A stretch of 64,000 nucleotides of DNA, from the NCBI RefSeq assembly GCF_037154085.1, contig NZ_JBANRM010000002.1:310001-374000 (forward strand), given 5' to 3'. The notes beneath the pieces were generated by a model. It searched no databases, was not told the origin of the DNA, and was given only the letters and a program-made list of their open reading frames with translations. Of this stretch, positions 8,295 through 16,384 are shown piece by piece. A program made the translations under genes and the position numbers. Origin of the DNA: Andeanibacterium fulvum (GTDB lineage Bacteria; Pseudomonadota; Alphaproteobacteria; Sphingomonadales; Sphingomonadaceae). Each line of letters starts with the position of its first letter. Within the stretch, counting starts at the first letter, position 1.

Positions 8295-9250
8295 CAGGAT
8301 TTCAGCCTGGCCCGCACGTCGCGCGTATCGCGCCAGCCTTCCAGCCGGCGGACGAGGTCTTCGTCATGCTCGGGCAGGTCGACTTCGAGCGTGACCAGCT
8401 GGTCGCCCCGGCCGCCGCCCTTCAGCTGGAAGCCCTTGCCCTTGAGGCGCAATACCTTGCCCGATCCGCTGCCCGGCGCGACGGTAAGCATCACGGCCCC
8501 GTCCACCGTGGGCACCTTCACCTTGGCGCCGTTCACGGCCTCGTCCAGCGTGATCGGCAGGTCGATGCGCACATCGTTGCCCTCGCGGCGGAAGAAGGGA
8601 TGCGGTTCGATGCCGATCGTCACCAGCGCGTCGCCGGGGCCGCCCGGCCCCTGCTCGCCCCGGCCCTTGAGCCGCATTTGCGTGCCTTCTTCCACTCCTG
8701 CGGGCAGCTTGAGGTCAATCGTCTTGCCGTCGGACAGGGTGATGCGCTGATCCTTGCCGGTGGCGGCATCCACGAAGGGAACCTTCAGGCGATATTGCAC
8801 ATTGGCGCCGGGCTGGGGCGGGCGCCGCGCGCCGCCAAAGCCGGCTTGGCCCCCGCGTGCGCCAAAGGGCGATCCCCCCGCGCGGCCGCCGAACAGCCCT
8901 TCGAAAATATCGCCCAGATCCATGCCCTCGTCGCCGAAGCCCTGGAAATCCTGCGCTGAATAGCCGCGCCCGCTGCCGGGGCGGAAGCCGCCGCCACCCA
9001 TGCCGCCCATCCCGAAGGGCATGGCGGGGTTGCCGTCGGCATCGATCTCGCCGCGGTCGAACTGGGCCCGCTTGTCCTTGTCGGACAGCAGATCATAGGC
9101 GCGGGTCACTTCGGAAAAGCGCTCCGCCGCGTTGGGATTGTCCTTGTTCCGGTCGGGGTGGAGCTCTTTGGCCAGCTTGCGATAGGCGGACTTGATCTCC
9201 TTCTCGCTCGCGCTGCGTGCCACGCCCAGTGTCGTATAAGGGTCTGCCAT
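8294..9250 (-). CDS. DnaJ C-terminal domain protein, CbpA-type co-chaperone
   Basis: The 318-residue J-protein begins with a J domain (residues 1-70, H-P-D-R-N near 31). A Gly/Phe-rich linker follows (80-145, with many GGMGGGG and GFGG runs), then the two substrate-binding barrels. The Cys-rich zinc finger of classical DnaJ is absent, which places it in the CbpA class. Such proteins stimulate DnaK. It heads a leftward group with the BrkB gene and perhaps fabI. The divergent pdxH lies 192 bases away. Confidence 0.92.
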   Translation of the reverse strand: MADPYTTLGVARSASEKEIKSAYRKLAKELHPDRNKDNPNAAERFSEVTRAYDLLSDKDKRAQFDRGEIDADGNPAMPFGMGGMGGGGFRPGSGRGYSAQDFQGFGDEGMDLGDIFEGLFGGRAGGSPFGARGGQAGFGGARRPPQPGANVQYRLKVPFVDAATGKDQRITLSDGKTIDLKLPAGVEEGTQMRLKGRGEQGPGGPGDALVTIGIEPHPFFRREGNDVRIDLPITLDEAVNGAKVKVPTVDGAVMLTVAPGSGSGKVLRLKGKGFQLKGGGRGDQLVTLEVDLPEHDEDLVRRLEGWRDTRDVRARLKS

Positions 9251-9403
9251 GGTGTGTTAGCTAGGTAATGCAACAGGAACGCGCAAGCGCTGCTCTTTCC
9301 TACAACGCATTACGGGCTTAGGGCAGGGGGCATGGAACAGTCTCCACCCCGATCCCGCTCCGCCCGTGCCTGCCGCGCGCCGGGGTGCCGGATTTTCAAC
9401 TTG

Positions 9404-9431
9404 GGACTGTGTCAACATTGTCAACTTCGAC
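9404..9431. promoter_or_regulatory. 28-bp motif shared with the region upstream of the Lhr-like helicase (copy 1)
   Basis: The core reads TGTCAACATTGTCAACTTCG, two TGTCAAC words nine bases apart. A second copy at 57444-57471 matches at 25 of 28 positions. Here it ends 11 bases before the pdxH start and 153 bases from the divergent dnaJ-like start. On the minus strand it reads as tandem GTTGACA, so it could also supply a -35 element for the leftward gene. A regulator site is an inference. Confidence 0.5.
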
Positions 9432-9442
9432 AGGAATAGAGC

Positions 9443-10057
9443 GTGACAGCTGAACAGGACGCGATCCCCGAAACCGATCCCTTCACTCTGTTCGACGCCT
9501 GGTATGCCGAGGCACGGGCGAGCGAGCCGAACGATTCGAACGCCATGGCGCTGGCCACCGCCACGCCCGATGCGGTGCCTTCGGTGCGCATGGTGCTGCT
9601 GAAGGGTTGGGGTGCCGATCTGGGCGGCTTCGTGTTCTACACCAATGCGCAGAGCCGCAAGGGCGGGGAAATCCTCGCCAATCCGGTGGCCGCCCTGTTG
9701 TTCCACTGGAAGAGCCTGCGCCGCCAGATCCGTATCGAAGGCCCGCTGACCGAAGTGAGCGGCCAGATGGCGGACGATTATTTCCATTCGCGCCCGCGTG
9801 TCTCGCAGATCGGCTCGGCCGCGTCCGACCAGTCGCGCCCGCTCGACCGGCGCGAAACCTATCTGGACCGGGTGGAGGAAATCTCCGCCCTCTATCCCGA
9901 AGGCACGGAAATCCCGCGCCCGCCGCACTGGACCGGTTTCCTCCTGAAGCCGCGCGCGGTGGAATTCTGGATCGACCGGCCCAATCGCCTCCACGAACGC
10001 CGCCGCTTCGTCCGCACCGAGGATGGCGGCTGGACCAGCAGCCTGCTCTATCCGTGA
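9443..10057 (+). CDS. pdxH: Pyridoxamine/pyridoxine 5'-phosphate oxidase
   Basis: The 204-residue flavoenzyme makes pyridoxal 5'-phosphate. Conserved segments are S-V-R-M-V-L-L-K-G near residue 49, FYTNAQSRKGGE near 66, R-Q-I-R-I-E-G near 94, and the C-terminal R-P-N-R-L-H-E-R-R-R-F with the substrate-binding Arg and His. It starts with GTG after an AGGAATAG ribosome site. The stop overlaps the GTG of the next gene. Confidence 0.95.
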   Translation: MTAEQDAIPETDPFTLFDAWYAEARASEPNDSNAMALATATPDAVPSVRMVLLKGWGADLGGFVFYTNAQSRKGGEILANPVAALLFHWKSLRRQIRIEGPLTEVSGQMADDYFHSRPRVSQIGSAASDQSRPLDRRETYLDRVEEISALYPEGTEIPRPPHWTGFLLKPRAVEFWIDRPNRLHERRRFVRTEDGGWTSSLLYP

Positions 10058-10998
10058 CCGGTTACAGCCAGGAACATTCGAAGCTCACGCGCAGCGCGGC
10101 CACTGCCTCTATTGCGGTGGCGTTGCTGCTGGTGGTGATCAAGGTCTGGGCCACGGCCCTGACCGGCTCCACCGCCATGCTCGGCAGCCTTGCCGATACC
10201 ATGCTGGACCTCATCGCCAGCATCGCCACGCTGGCCGGGGTGTGGATCGCGGCCATGCCGGCAGACGAGGATCATCGCTTCGGTCATGGCAAGGCGGAAG
10301 CACTGGCGGCCATGCTGCAGGTGGTGCTGATCGCGCTTTCGGCGGCAGGGATATTGTTCCGCGCGGTGGAGCAATATCTGGCCGGTGCCCGCACCGAAGC
10401 GGCAGAAGAGGGGATCGCCGTCTCGCTCATCGCGATGGCCGCCACCTTTGCCCTGCTGGCATGGCAGCGGCACGTGATCCGCAAGACCGGCAGCATCGCG
10501 ATTTCCACTGACCATCTGCACTACAAGTCGGACCTGGTACTCAATCTGGCAGTGATCGCGGCACTGGTGCTCGATCATTTCGCTCGGATCAAAGGCGCTG
10601 ACGCTCTGTTCGGCATCGGTATTGCTCTGTGGCTTGCCTGGGGCGCGTGGCGTGCCTCAACCGAGGCGATCGACCAGATCATGGACCGCGAATGGCCGGA
10701 GGCACGGCGGCGGGAATTCCTGGAGGTTGTCGCCCGCCACCCGGCCTTGCGCGGCGTGCACGATCTGCGCACCCGCACCAGCGGAGCGCATGATTTCGCG
10801 CAGTTCCACGCCTCGGTCGATCCCCATATGAGTGTGGCCGAGGCCCACCGCGTGATGGACGAGATCGAGGAAGAGCTGGAACGCGCCTTTCCCGGTGTCG
10901 AAGTGCTTATCCACCCGGACCCGGAAGGGCTGGTGAACGAGGATGGCACGGCGGCGCAGGAATTGCTGCCCGATCTGGGCGAGCGCAAGGACGGCTGA
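10054..10998 (+). CDS. Cation diffusion facilitator, FieF-like metal exporter
   Basis: The product has 314 residues with six membrane helices in the first 210 and a cytoplasmic ferredoxin-like domain after that. Both halves of the transport site are visible: A-D-T-M-L-D in helix 2 (D-x3-D) and H-Y-K-S-D in helix 5 (H-x3-D), as in FieF. The loop D-H-R-F-G-H-G-K-A-E is also typical. It likely exports Zn2+ or Fe2+ using proton exchange. The GTG start overlaps the pdxH stop by four bases. It converges on the serine hydrolase gene with a ten-base gap. Confidence 0.93.
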   Translation: MTGYSQEHSKLTRSAATASIAVALLLVVIKVWATALTGSTAMLGSLADTMLDLIASIATLAGVWIAAMPADEDHRFGHGKAEALAAMLQVVLIALSAAGILFRAVEQYLAGARTEAAEEGIAVSLIAMAATFALLAWQRHVIRKTGSIAISTDHLHYKSDLVLNLAVIAALVLDHFARIKGADALFGIGIALWLAWGAWRASTEAIDQIMDREWPEARRREFLEVVARHPALRGVHDLRTRTSGAHDFAQFHASVDPHMSVAEAHRVMDEIEEELERAFPGVEVLIHPDPEGLVNEDGTAAQELLPDLGERKDG

Positions 10999-11008
10999 CC
11001 GGATCGGC

Positions 11009-12154
11009 CTATTTGCGGACCGGGAACAGCGCGACCACATCGCCCAGAGCGGCAACCAGCGGATCGCGAATCGCATCGTCGGTCTTGCCCAGGCGCACCA
11101 CGGTGAGGCCTTGCCGGGGCGAGACCATCACATATTGGCCGAGATGGCCGACCATCGAATAAAGGTCCGACGGGCCGCGCGCGGCGAACAGCACATTGCG
11201 GTCCGTGCCCGAGGGGCGGTTGAGCCAGACCTGCGCGCCATAATCGGGCGAGCGCGGGCTGGGCGTGGTCATGAAGGTGATCCAGCCCTTGGGCACCAGC
11301 TGTGCGCCCTTCACGGCGCCCTGATGGCGCAGGAATTCCCCGAAACGCGCCCAGTCGCGCGCTGTGCCGTGGATCAGGCTGCCGCCGATCAGCGTGCCCG
11401 CCCGGTCATATTCCGGCACCATGGAATACATGCCGAGCGGCACGAAGATCCGCGCCTTGAGGTATTCGTCCACTGCCTTGCGCCGCATTTCGGGATCGGT
11501 GCTGTCGGTCAGTACCCGCGCGGCGATGTCGGCCAGGATGACGGTGGTGTTGGTGGAATATTCGAAGCTCGATCCGGGCTTTGCTTCCAGCGGCTGGGCT
11601 TCGGCCCAGGCGGCCATGTCGTCGCGCCCCTGCAGGAACAGCATCTTCACCGTGTCCGCCTCATAGGCCGGGTCGGTGCTTTCCGTATGGCGCAGGCCGC
11701 TGCGCATCTGCAGCAGCTGGCGCAGGGTGATCGCCCCGCGCGGATCGCCGGTGCGGCGCCAGTTGGGGATGGGCGGCGTCTCGTCCAGCCGCAGCTTGCC
11801 GTCAGCCACCAGCATGCCGATCATCACGCCCGTCACTGTCTTGGCCATGGACCAGCTGATGAAGCGGGTTTCCTCGCCATAACCTTCGCCATAGCGTTCA
11901 GCCACGATCTGCCCGCCCTGCATCACGATCACGGCGCGGGTCTCGCCCATGCCCTGCCCGGTGAAGAGGTGATCGATTCGCCGGGCCAGTTCCTCACGCG
12001 GGGCGCCGGGATTGGCCACCACGGCATCCAGCGCGGCCTCGCTCAGCGGAGCGGGAGCCGCCGCCTCGCCCGATCCCCCGCCGCATGCGGCCAGTGCCAG
12101 CAGCGGGGCTGGCAGCAGGGCGAGCGAGGCGATAGAGAGGATGCGGCGCTGCAT
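11009..12154 (-). CDS. Lipoprotein serine hydrolase, class C beta-lactamase / penicillin-binding fold
   Basis: The 381-residue protein has a lipoprotein signal with lipobox L-A-A-C24. The three family motifs are present: S102-M-A-K105 as nucleophile motif, Y-S-T-N in the second position, and H-L-G for the KTG-like third motif. Family members include esterases, D-aminopeptidases and beta-lactamases, so the substrate cannot be told from sequence. Its start lies 32 bases from that of the divergent exported Cys-containing protein. Confidence 0.9.
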   Translation of the reverse strand: MQRRILSIASLALLPAPLLALAACGGGSGEAAAPAPLSEAALDAVVANPGAPREELARRIDHLFTGQGMGETRAVIVMQGGQIVAERYGEGYGEETRFISWSMAKTVTGVMIGMLVADGKLRLDETPPIPNWRRTGDPRGAITLRQLLQMRSGLRHTESTDPAYEADTVKMLFLQGRDDMAAWAEAQPLEAKPGSSFEYSTNTTVILADIAARVLTDSTDPEMRRKAVDEYLKARIFVPLGMYSMVPEYDRAGTLIGGSLIHGTARDWARFGEFLRHQGAVKGAQLVPKGWITFMTTPSPRSPDYGAQVWLNRPSGTDRNVLFAARGPSDLYSMVGHLGQYVMVSPRQGLTVVRLGKTDDAIRDPLVAALGDVVALFPVRK

Positions 12155-12186
12155 GGCGCGTGCATCTCTCGGTCAGTTGGGGATCA

Positions 12187-12546
12187 ATGGCAACCGCAAA
12201 ACCAGCCAGCAGAAACCAGGCCTCCCGCCGGAGGTTCGGCTGGCCGCGCATCGTGCTCGGCCTCGGGCTGATCGCGGCGATTACCGCGTGGTTCTATCGC
12301 GATACGGTGATGGCGCAGGCGACTGCCGGGACGGCTTACGGCGCGCGCGTGGCCTGTTCCTGCCGCTTCATCGGCGGGCGCGATCTGGCGGATTGCGAAA
12401 AGGATTTCGAGCCCGGCATGGGCCTCGTCTCGCTGAGCGAGGATGAGGCGGCCAAGAGCGTTACGGCCAGTGTGCCCCTGCTCGCCAGCCAGACGGCAAG
12501 TTTCCGCGAAGGTTACGGCTGCGTGCTGGAGAAGTGGGACGATTGA
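12187..12546 (+). CDS. Small membrane-anchored or exported protein with conserved cysteines, unknown function
   Basis: I do not recognise a named family. The 119-residue product has a basic N-terminus, one hydrophobic segment at about 22-37, then a short domain with C-S-C-R-F-I-G-G-R, D-C-E-K and G-Y-G-C. These four cysteines could form two disulfides in the periplasm. The ATG at 12187 is chosen because it sits at the head of the basic leader. It is divergent from the serine hydrolase and probably shares a control region with it. Confidence 0.75.
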   Translation: MATAKPASRNQASRRRFGWPRIVLGLGLIAAITAWFYRDTVMAQATAGTAYGARVACSCRFIGGRDLADCEKDFEPGMGLVSLSEDEAAKSVTASVPLLASQTASFREGYGCVLEKWDD

Positions 12547-12567
12547 CCGGCTCTGAGGCCGCCCTGA

Positions 12568-13731
12568 TCAGGCCGGCTCGGTTCCGTCGATCCAGCCGCC
12601 GCCGACCACGCGGTCCCCCGCATAGATCACCGCAGCCTGTCCGGGCGCCACGCCATATTCGGGCTGGGCAAAGCGCAACAGCGTGGGGGCGCCTTCGCCC
12701 AGCGGGCCTTCCAGCGTCACCGGTACGGGCTTGGCGAGCGAGCGGACCTTGGCGGTGAGCGGAGCGTCGGGAATCGGACCGATGCGATTGGTCTCCACGA
12801 TCCGCGCGGCACCGGTTGCCAGCAGGCGCTTGGGCCCCACCAGCACGCGGGCGTTTTCTGCGTCCAGCGCCACGACATAGAGCGGTTCGGGCTGGCCGCC
12901 GATCTCGAGGCCCCGGCGCTGTCCCACGGTGAAGTGGATCACGCCGGCATGATGGCCCAGTTCCTTGCCCGTTTCCGCGTGGACGATCGCGCCCGGCCGC
13001 ACGCCTTCGGGACGCAGCGAGCGGACGATCTTCGCGTAATCGCCATCGGGCACGAAGCAGATGTCCTGGCTATCGGGCTTGTCGGCCACCAGCAGCCCGG
13101 CCTGCGCGGCGATGGCGCGCACGTCCTGCTTGGGCAGGCCGCCCAACGGATAGCGCAGGAAGGCCAGTTGCTCCTCGGTGGTGCCATAGAGGAAATAGGA
13201 CTGGTCCCGCGCAGGATCGAGCGCGCGGTGCAGTTCCGGCCCGGCAGGGCCTTCCACGCGGCGCACATAATGGCCGGTGGCGAGGCAATCGGCGCCCAGT
13301 TCCTTTGCCATGCGTAGCAGGTCAGTGAATTTGGGCCCCATATTGCAACGAATGCAGGGCACCGGCGTGCGGCCGGCGAGGTAATCCTCGGCAAAGCGCT
13401 CCACCACTTCCTCGCGGAAGGCGCTTTCATGGTCGAACACGTAATGGGCGATGCCCAGCCGGTCGGCCACATTGCGCGCATCGCGAATATCGTCGCCCGC
13501 GCAGCACGCGCCCTTGCGGCCGGTCGCGGCGCCGTAATCGTAAAGCTGCAGCGTGATGCCGATCACTTCAGCCCCGCTCGCGGCTGCCAGCGCGGCAACC
13601 ACCGAAGAATCCACGCCGCCCGACATGGCCACGACAATCCGGCTCTCCCGCGCGGGGCGCGGCAGGTCGAACAGGCTGGCCGGATCGAAACCGAGCGTCA
13701 GGGCGGGGGCTGCGGGCATGGCGCGGCCCAT
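12568..13731 (-). CDS. mnmA: tRNA-specific 2-thiouridylase MnmA
   Basis: The 387-residue enzyme makes 2-thiouridine at the wobble position of Lys, Glu and Gln tRNAs. The PP-loop motif A-M-S-G-G-V-D-S-S-V lies near residue 35. The first catalytic cysteine is in P-V-P-C-I-R-C-N near 125, and the second in S-Q-D-I-C-F-V-P-D near 220. The C-terminal beta-barrel is complete. A second in-frame ATG four codons in (13719) is an equally good start. The gene converges on the small Cys-containing protein. Confidence 0.96.
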   Translation of the reverse strand: MGRAMPAAPALTLGFDPASLFDLPRPARESRIVVAMSGGVDSSVVAALAAASGAEVIGITLQLYDYGAATGRKGACCAGDDIRDARNVADRLGIAHYVFDHESAFREEVVERFAEDYLAGRTPVPCIRCNMGPKFTDLLRMAKELGADCLATGHYVRRVEGPAGPELHRALDPARDQSYFLYGTTEEQLAFLRYPLGGLPKQDVRAIAAQAGLLVADKPDSQDICFVPDGDYAKIVRSLRPEGVRPGAIVHAETGKELGHHAGVIHFTVGQRRGLEIGGQPEPLYVVALDAENARVLVGPKRLLATGAARIVETNRIGPIPDAPLTAKVRSLAKPVPVTLEGPLGEGAPTLLRFAQPEYGVAPGQAAVIYAGDRVVGGGWIDGTEPA

Positions 13732-13846
13732 ACACGCGTGCGGCCTTCAGGCAAAGCGTGGCGTTTAAGCGACCGGTTAATCAACCCTAACGCGCGGTAA
13801 ATCCCGGCTTTACCCGATCTTGACGGGCTGGTGCCAAAAGGGGCTC

Positions 13847-14164
13847 ATGTACGAAGCTACCATCATGCAACCCGGCGACGAATCCGCTGCACCCGAAGGG
13901 GCTGCAGGGGGCGCGGAACTGCGCGAACTCAGCTGGGGCGATATCGCTGCCCGGCTTGCGGCGGCGCGGGATTTCCGCCGTCTGGCGGTTGCGCATCACC
14001 CGTTCGCCTGCGGAAGCTTCAATCTGGCGTCCGCGCGCCACCTTGCAACGCTGGGCGATGGCAAACCGACTGTTAACCCTATTGTTTTAGCCAATGGCAA
14101 ATGCGCCCGTGGCATCGACTTCGCCGCTACGAGCGAAGAGACGCACGGCGATCGAGGAAGGTAA
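13847..14164 (+). CDS. Unknown protein translationally coupled to sciP
   Basis: The 105-residue frame ends in TAA whose last base is the A of the sciP ATG, the arrangement of a coupled pair. No domain is recognised. It contains ELSWGDIAARLAAARDFR near residue 30, an amphipathic helix, then CGSFNLASA. Starts are possible at 13847 or at a second ATG six codons later. The tail after residue 70 is basic and may be less conserved. The call as a gene rests on the coupling and on coding-like composition. Confidence 0.65.
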   Translation: MYEATIMQPGDESAAPEGAAGGAELRELSWGDIAARLAAARDFRRLAVAHHPFACGSFNLASARHLATLGDGKPTVNPIVLANGKCARGIDFAATSEETHGDRGR

Positions 14165-14463
14165 TGATCGAGAACCAGAAAATCCGTCCTGCGCAGGTGA
14201 TCGGCCCGCTCGGCGAGCCGCTGTCGCTTTCCGACCTGCCGCCGCCCGACACCAAGCGTTGGGTTGTGCGCCGCAAGGCGGAAGTCGTGGCTGCCGTGAA
14301 TGGCGGCCTGCTGACGATTGACGAAGTGCTTGAGCGTTACGGGCTGACGCTGGAGGAATTCGCATCCTGGCAGCGCGCGGTCGACCGGTCGGGCATGCAG
14401 GGCCTGCGCGTCACGCGTATCCAGCATTATCGCGATCTTTATGAGCGGCAGCTCAAATACTGA
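14164..14463 (+). CDS. sciP: SciP-like CtrA inhibitor, DUF1153 family
   Basis: The 99-residue protein matches the DUF1153 family: G-P-x-G-E-x-L-S-L-x-D-L-P-P-P-D-T-K-R-W-V near 20-36, then a helix-turn-helix (RKAEVVAAVNGG to TIDEVLERYGL) and the ending G-L-R-V-T-R-I-Q-x-Y-R. In Caulobacter SciP binds CtrA and blocks its transcriptional activation, helping to time the cell cycle. A strong terminator follows 25 bases after the stop. Confidence 0.92.
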   Translation: MIENQKIRPAQVIGPLGEPLSLSDLPPPDTKRWVVRRKAEVVAAVNGGLLTIDEVLERYGLTLEEFASWQRAVDRSGMQGLRVTRIQHYRDLYERQLKY

Positions 14464-14488
14464 TTCTTGCAGCGCGTGAATGATTGGG

Positions 14489-14514
14489 AAAGGGCCGGTT
14501 TTCCGGCCCTTTTT
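14489..14514 (+). terminator. Rho-independent terminator after sciP
   Basis: A perfect ten-base stem AAAGGGCCGG/CCGGCCCTTT with a TTTT loop runs into further T residues. It sits directly after sciP and before the GlsB-like gene. Confidence 0.92.
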
Positions 14515-14641
14515 CGTTCGTCTGCCCCTCACGCAAGGCGGCCCGAGCCTGTGGCCTGCCCAACCTGTCGGCTTTGCTGTAGCCTCGCTTGGACGAGCCT
14601 CCGGAAAAACGGAGGCCGGACAACAATGCAGGAGAAGTTCA

Positions 14642-14908
14642 ATGGGCTTGATCATTGCACTCATCGTCGGTGGTATCGCGGGCTGGCTGGCCAGCCTTCT
14701 CATGAAGCGCGATGCCTCGATGGGAATCGTCTGGAACATCGTGGTCGGCTGTGTCGGATCGGTTGTGGGCAATGCCGTTGCCGGGCCACTGCTGGGCGTC
14801 CAGGGCACGGTGAAGTCCTTTTCGCTCACCGGCCTGCTTATTGCCGTACTCGGTGCCGTGATCCTGCTGGCGATCGTCAATCTCGTGCAGCGCGGCAGCG
14901 TACGGTAA
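14642..14908 (+). CDS. GlsB/YeaQ/YmgE family small membrane protein
   Basis: The 88-residue protein has three hydrophobic segments and the family pattern G-x-I-A-G-W-L-A near residue 11, G-x-x-x-N-I-V-V-G-x-x-G-x-x-x-G near 28, and a Gly-rich C-terminal helix. These transglycosylase-associated or stress-response membrane proteins have no established biochemical activity. It stands as a single gene between two hairpins. Confidence 0.9.
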   Translation: MGLIIALIVGGIAGWLASLLMKRDASMGIVWNIVVGCVGSVVGNAVAGPLLGVQGTVKSFSLTGLLIAVLGAVILLAIVNLVQRGSVR

Positions 14909-14978
14909 GTTCTCATCAGCTAACCGCCTGAATCCCTTACCCTAACCTCACCGCCCCAAGGGGCAGGAACGCAATAGC

Positions 14979-15006
14979 GCGCGGCCGGTTTTGATCCTGG
15001 CCGCGC
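14979..15006 (+). terminator. GC hairpin downstream of the GlsB-like gene
   Basis: Eight-base arms GCGCGGCC and GGCCGCGC surround a 12-base loop. No T tract follows, so this is a weak or factor-dependent terminator candidate at best. The remainder of the 290-base gap up to the RND adaptor shows no gene. Confidence 0.35.
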
Positions 15007-15199
15007 CACATGCCCTTCGTCGGGCATCGATGGCGGTCGGCAGAGGGCCGATTGTCACCGCTCCTGTGCGGGTCTATGGGCAAAAGGGAAATGCTGCCCG
15101 GTTTGTGCCGGGTGGCTTGGGGAACAACATACCTTGCCGGTTCGCGGGATAATACGCGGCGGATTTGGGGGCAGGGATCTCGGGCACTTGGCGGAAAAG

Positions 15200-16372
15200 A
15201 TGAATTACGAAACCACTGTCGATGCCAGCAGCCGGGCCGCCCTGTCGGGGCAGGATGCCGAAGAGGCTGCGCGTCGCCGGAAGCTGATTATCATCGCGGT
15301 TGTCGTGGCCTTGGTCCTTGCGATCGGCGCCGTTGTGCTGACCCGCGGTGGCGGCAGTGAATCGACCGGGCAGCAGGCTACGCAGACCCCCGCCGTGACC
15401 GTCATCGCGCCCGGGCAGGCGACTGTGCAGGGCGCGATCCAGGCCACCGGCACGCTGGCCGCGCGCCGCGAAATGCCGATCGGCGTGGTCGGTGAAGGCG
15501 GGCGTGTCGTCTCCGTGCCGGTCGAGGCGGGCCAGTGGGTCCGCGCGGGCCAGATTCTCGCCGTGATCGACCGCTCGGTCCAGACGCAGCAGACCGCCAG
15601 CAGTGCCGCCAACATCGAAGTGGCCAGGGCCGATGCGCGCCTCGCGCAGGCCAATCTGGACCGTGCCCTGCAGCTTGTGGATCGCGGGTTCATTTCCAAG
15701 GCCGATATCGATCGCCTCACTGCCACGCGCGATGCCGCCGTGGCGCGGGTGCGAGTGGCCGAAGCCCAGTATGGCGAGCGTAATGCCCGCAATGCCCAGC
15801 TCAACATCGTCGCGCCCGCTTCGGGCCTGTTGCTGACCCGCAATGTCGAACCCGGCCAGGTGGTCAGCACCGGCTCCGGCACCTTGTTCAGCATCGCCAA
15901 GGACGGGCAGTTCGAACTGCTGGCGCTGGTCGGCGAATCCGAACTGGCGAAGATCGCGGTCGGCGTGAGCGCACAGGTTACCCCCGTGGGCACTGACAAG
16001 AGCTTTACGGGCCAGGTGTGGCAGGTCGCGCCGGTGATCGATCAGCAGAACCGTCAGGGTACTGCCCGCATCGCGCTGAGCTACGCGCCCGAACTGCGCC
16101 CCGGCGGATTCGCCTCGGCCACGATCAGCAGCGGCACGGTGGTTGCACCGATGCTGCCTGAAAGCGCTATCCTGAGCGATGCGGAAGGCAGCTATGTCTA
16201 TATCGTGGGCAAGGGCAACAAGGTGGAGCGGCGCGGGGTCAAGACCGGCCTTGTCACCGAAAACGGCATTGCCGTCACCGAAGGGTTGACCGGTTCCGAA
16301 AAGGTCGTCCTGCGTGCTGGTGGCTTCCTTGCTCCGGGCGATGAGGTCCGGCCGCGCGTCGTGACGAAATAA
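15200..16372 (+). CDS. RND efflux periplasmic adaptor (membrane fusion protein)
   Basis: The 390-residue protein is anchored by one N-terminal helix (about 30-49). It then shows the barrel-sandwich halves (V-V-S-V-P-V-E-A-G-Q-W-V-R-A-G-Q near 110-126 and I-V-A-P-A-S-G-L near 203), a helical hairpin between them, and a beta-barrel and membrane-proximal domain. Such proteins link an RND pump to an outer-membrane channel. The permease starts 12 bases after its stop. No outer-membrane factor lies nearby, so TolC-type protein must come from elsewhere. The ATG at 15200 is chosen for its fit to the family N-terminus. Confidence 0.93.
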   Translation: MNYETTVDASSRAALSGQDAEEAARRRKLIIIAVVVALVLAIGAVVLTRGGGSESTGQQATQTPAVTVIAPGQATVQGAIQATGTLAARREMPIGVVGEGGRVVSVPVEAGQWVRAGQILAVIDRSVQTQQTASSAANIEVARADARLAQANLDRALQLVDRGFISKADIDRLTATRDAAVARVRVAEAQYGERNARNAQLNIVAPASGLLLTRNVEPGQVVSTGSGTLFSIAKDGQFELLALVGESELAKIAVGVSAQVTPVGTDKSFTGQVWQVAPVIDQQNRQGTARIALSYAPELRPGGFASATISSGTVVAPMLPESAILSDAEGSYVYIVGKGNKVERRGVKTGLVTENGIAVTEGLTGSEKVVLRAGGFLAPGDEVRPRVVTK

Positions 16373-16384
16373 GGCGACGGCATC

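Noticed and set aside
13765..13780. A canonical CtrA box upstream of the sciP unit
   Set aside because: The TTAA words are eight bases apart, not seven. I kept it only as a low-interest finding, not as a feature.
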